From Chitinophagales bacterium (GTDB lineage: Bacteria; Bacteroidota; Bacteroidia; Chitinophagales; Saprospiraceae): 6,666 nucleotides of DNA. Both the position numbers and the translations under genes were made by a program. Location: NCBI GenBank assembly GCA_013297575.1, contig JAAFHO010000327.1, positions 1-6,666 of the forward strand. The letters run 5' to 3'. The notes below the pieces were generated by a model. It saw nothing but the letters and a program-made list of their open reading frames with translations, ran no database searches and had not been told where the DNA came from. Positions 6,089 to 6,666 of the stretch are shown here, piece after piece. The stretch's first letter is position 1; each line of letters opens with the position of its first letter.

Positions 6089-6096
6089 CACCTTTG
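6089..6096 (+). promoter_or_regulatory. -7-like element CACCTTTG for the TsdA-like gene
   Basis: CACCTTTG differs from TAnnTTTG only at the first base, the same departure as in CATCTTTG at 4297-4304. A start near 6101-6104 gives a leader of about 180 bases. A second candidate, TACCTTTA at 6245-6252, is closer to the gene but lacks the activator site. Confidence 0.5.
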
Positions 6097-6107
6097 CGAG
6101 GAACGAT

Positions 6108-6269
6108 AAGGAATGGTGTCGAAATAAAGGTACAGATTGATGCACATCTTTTGCCCTCATATCCCCTCTTTTTCTACTTAAATAGGTCGGCTATTCGCGC
6201 AAAAAAACAGAAAATCTGAGACCAAAATCTGAAGCCTGAATTTGTACCTTTATTCCAACACCATTCCTA
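6108..6269. repeat. 27-base imperfect inverted repeat enclosing 108 bases in the TsdA-like leader
   Basis: The left arm 6108-6134 (AAGGAATGGTGTCGAAATAA, then AGGTACA) and the reverse complement of 6243-6269 agree at 24 of 27 positions. The element starts about where transcription should begin and ends 13 bases before the start codon. It could fold as a long stem in the mRNA or be a small non-autonomous mobile element. No clear target duplication flanks it. Inside, AAAATCTGA occurs twice (6211-6219, 6224-6232) and AATCTG is complementary to CAGATT at 6133-6138. Confidence 0.7.
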
Positions 6270-6282
6270 AAAGAATAACGCT

Positions 6283-6666
6283 ATGAGCACCAGTATCTAT
6301 TACCCAGTTTTATGGTTGGTGATTGCCACCTTAGCAATAGGCTTAGTTTTTATCAGCAGTGGTATTCGTTTTTTTATCAAAAAAATCAACGAAAACCCTG
6401 CATTGCGTGCCGAATCCCGCAAACCACTCCAATATTTGGGTTCGGGAAGTCGGTTATTGCTCGGATTTACCCTGCTGATGAGCATCGGTGGTTTTATTGC
6501 GATGTACACCGATTACAATCTCCGGCAACAACAATTGATCGCTCAACGCCAGCAATTATGGCCTATTTTTGACCCATTAAAAGTGTGGAATGCTCCCGAT
6601 CCTTACTTGGCTACCACCGATGCAGATGCCGAATTGATTGCTTATGGCCGCGATCTGGTGGCGCAT
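6283..6666 (+). CDS. Membrane-anchored TsdA-like cytochrome c, N-terminal part (cut by window edge)
   Basis: 128 codons are present from ATG 6283, running off the window with no stop. Two membrane segments are seen, at about 7-25 (YPVLWLVIATLAIGLVFIS) and 60-78 (LLLGFTLLMSIGGFIAM), with a basic loop between them. After a Gln-rich stretch comes LWPIFDPLKVWNAPDPYLA, then DADAELIAYGRDLVAH at the end. A tryptophan-proline-aspartate stretch followed by a yGRDl helix is how TsdA-type diheme cytochromes (thiosulfate dehydrogenase) begin, just before their first CxxCH. The heme motifs would lie beyond the window, so this is an inference from about 30 residues. The sulfur-transporter pair under a matching operator supports it. 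Other membrane-bound c-type cytochromes remain possible. The short leader before the ATG (AAAAGAATAACGCT) is A-rich, without a strong Shine-Dalgarno. Confidence 0.6.
   Translation, partial: MSTSIYYPVLWLVIATLAIGLVFISSGIRFFIKKINENPALRAESRKPLQYLGSGSRLLLGFTLLMSIGGFIAMYTDYNLRQQQLIAQRQQLWPIFDPLKVWNAPDPYLATTDADAELIAYGRDLVAH

Larger units (their letters stand above)
5892..6282. other. 391-base divergent intergenic region between DUF983 and the TsdA-like gene
   Basis: It contains the DUF983 promoter on the minus strand and, on the plus strand, a CRP/FNR-type site, a -7-like element and a long inverted repeat. No convincing coding sequence was found. A 60-codon frame at 6037-6219 runs across the operator and repeat arm and resembles no protein. 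Confidence 0.6.

Noticed and set aside
6037..6219. 60-codon frame over the second CRP/FNR-type operator
   Set aside because: It crosses the operator, the -7-like element and the inverted-repeat arm, and shows no protein-like pattern.
6245..6252. TACCTTTA as the main promoter of the TsdA-like gene
   Set aside because: There is no TTG 17-23 bases upstream and the last base is wrong. The element at 6089-6096 has the matching activator site, so it is preferred.
1..6666. CRISPR arrays, tRNA or rRNA genes, transposases
   Set aside because: I found no regularly spaced direct repeats, no cloverleaf-like or ribosomal RNA sequence, and no transposase or integrase motifs in any frame.

Overview
The window looks like a chromosomal segment of a Bacteroidota bacterium. 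It begins with the N-terminus of a SusC/RagA-type TonB-dependent receptor, carries a DUF983 gene and a DUF4369/TlpA-like thioredoxin, and has several copies of the Bacteroidota -7 promoter element (TAnnTTTG, here often TACCTTTG). Shine-Dalgarno sequences are not evident. By eye the GC content is in the low forties. I cannot place it below phylum with confidence.

Layout. (1) 1-830, minus strand: the first 276 codons of a SusC-like receptor, cut by the window edge. (2) 831-1078: a gene-free stretch with several small palindromes, one resembling the widespread 'CACTGAGCCTGTCGAAGTG' intergenic repeat, and a 16-bp hairpin that ends exactly at the next start codon. (3) 1079-3708, plus strand: an OprD-like outer-membrane porin, then 13 bases later a secreted TlpA/ResA-like thioredoxin with a WCMPC active site. 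The porin's signal peptide is in a different frame from its only plausible ATG, so an apparent one-base insertion lies in a short A-run. (4) 3798-4112, minus: a small secreted protein of unknown function. Its stop is a TAG inside what reads as a C-terminal membrane anchor that continues in frame. (5) 4345-5416, plus: two adjacent half-transporters of the YeeE/YedE (TsuA/PmpAB-like) sulfur family. (6) 5425-5466: a perfect 19-bp hairpin between convergent genes. (7) 5472-5891, minus: a DUF983 membrane protein. (8) 6283-6666, plus: the N-terminus of a membrane-anchored protein that reads like the start of a TsdA-like (thiosulfate dehydrogenase) diheme cytochrome c, cut by the window edge.

The strongest theme is regulatory. 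The transporter pair and the TsdA-like gene are separated by a gene on the other strand, yet both have the same 14-base palindrome GTGATAAAAGTCAC (a CRP/FNR-type site). In each case it is followed, 36.5-37.5 bases from its centre, by a CAnnTTTG -7-like element. That is the geometry of a class II activator site near -41.5. The likely reading is a small regulon in which one Crp/Fnr-family activator turns on uptake of a sulfur compound (thiosulfate or similar) and its periplasmic oxidation. The TsdA-like gene also has a leader of roughly 180 bases bounded by a 27-base imperfect inverted repeat. The frameshift and the in-frame stop should be treated as possible sequencing errors until checked.
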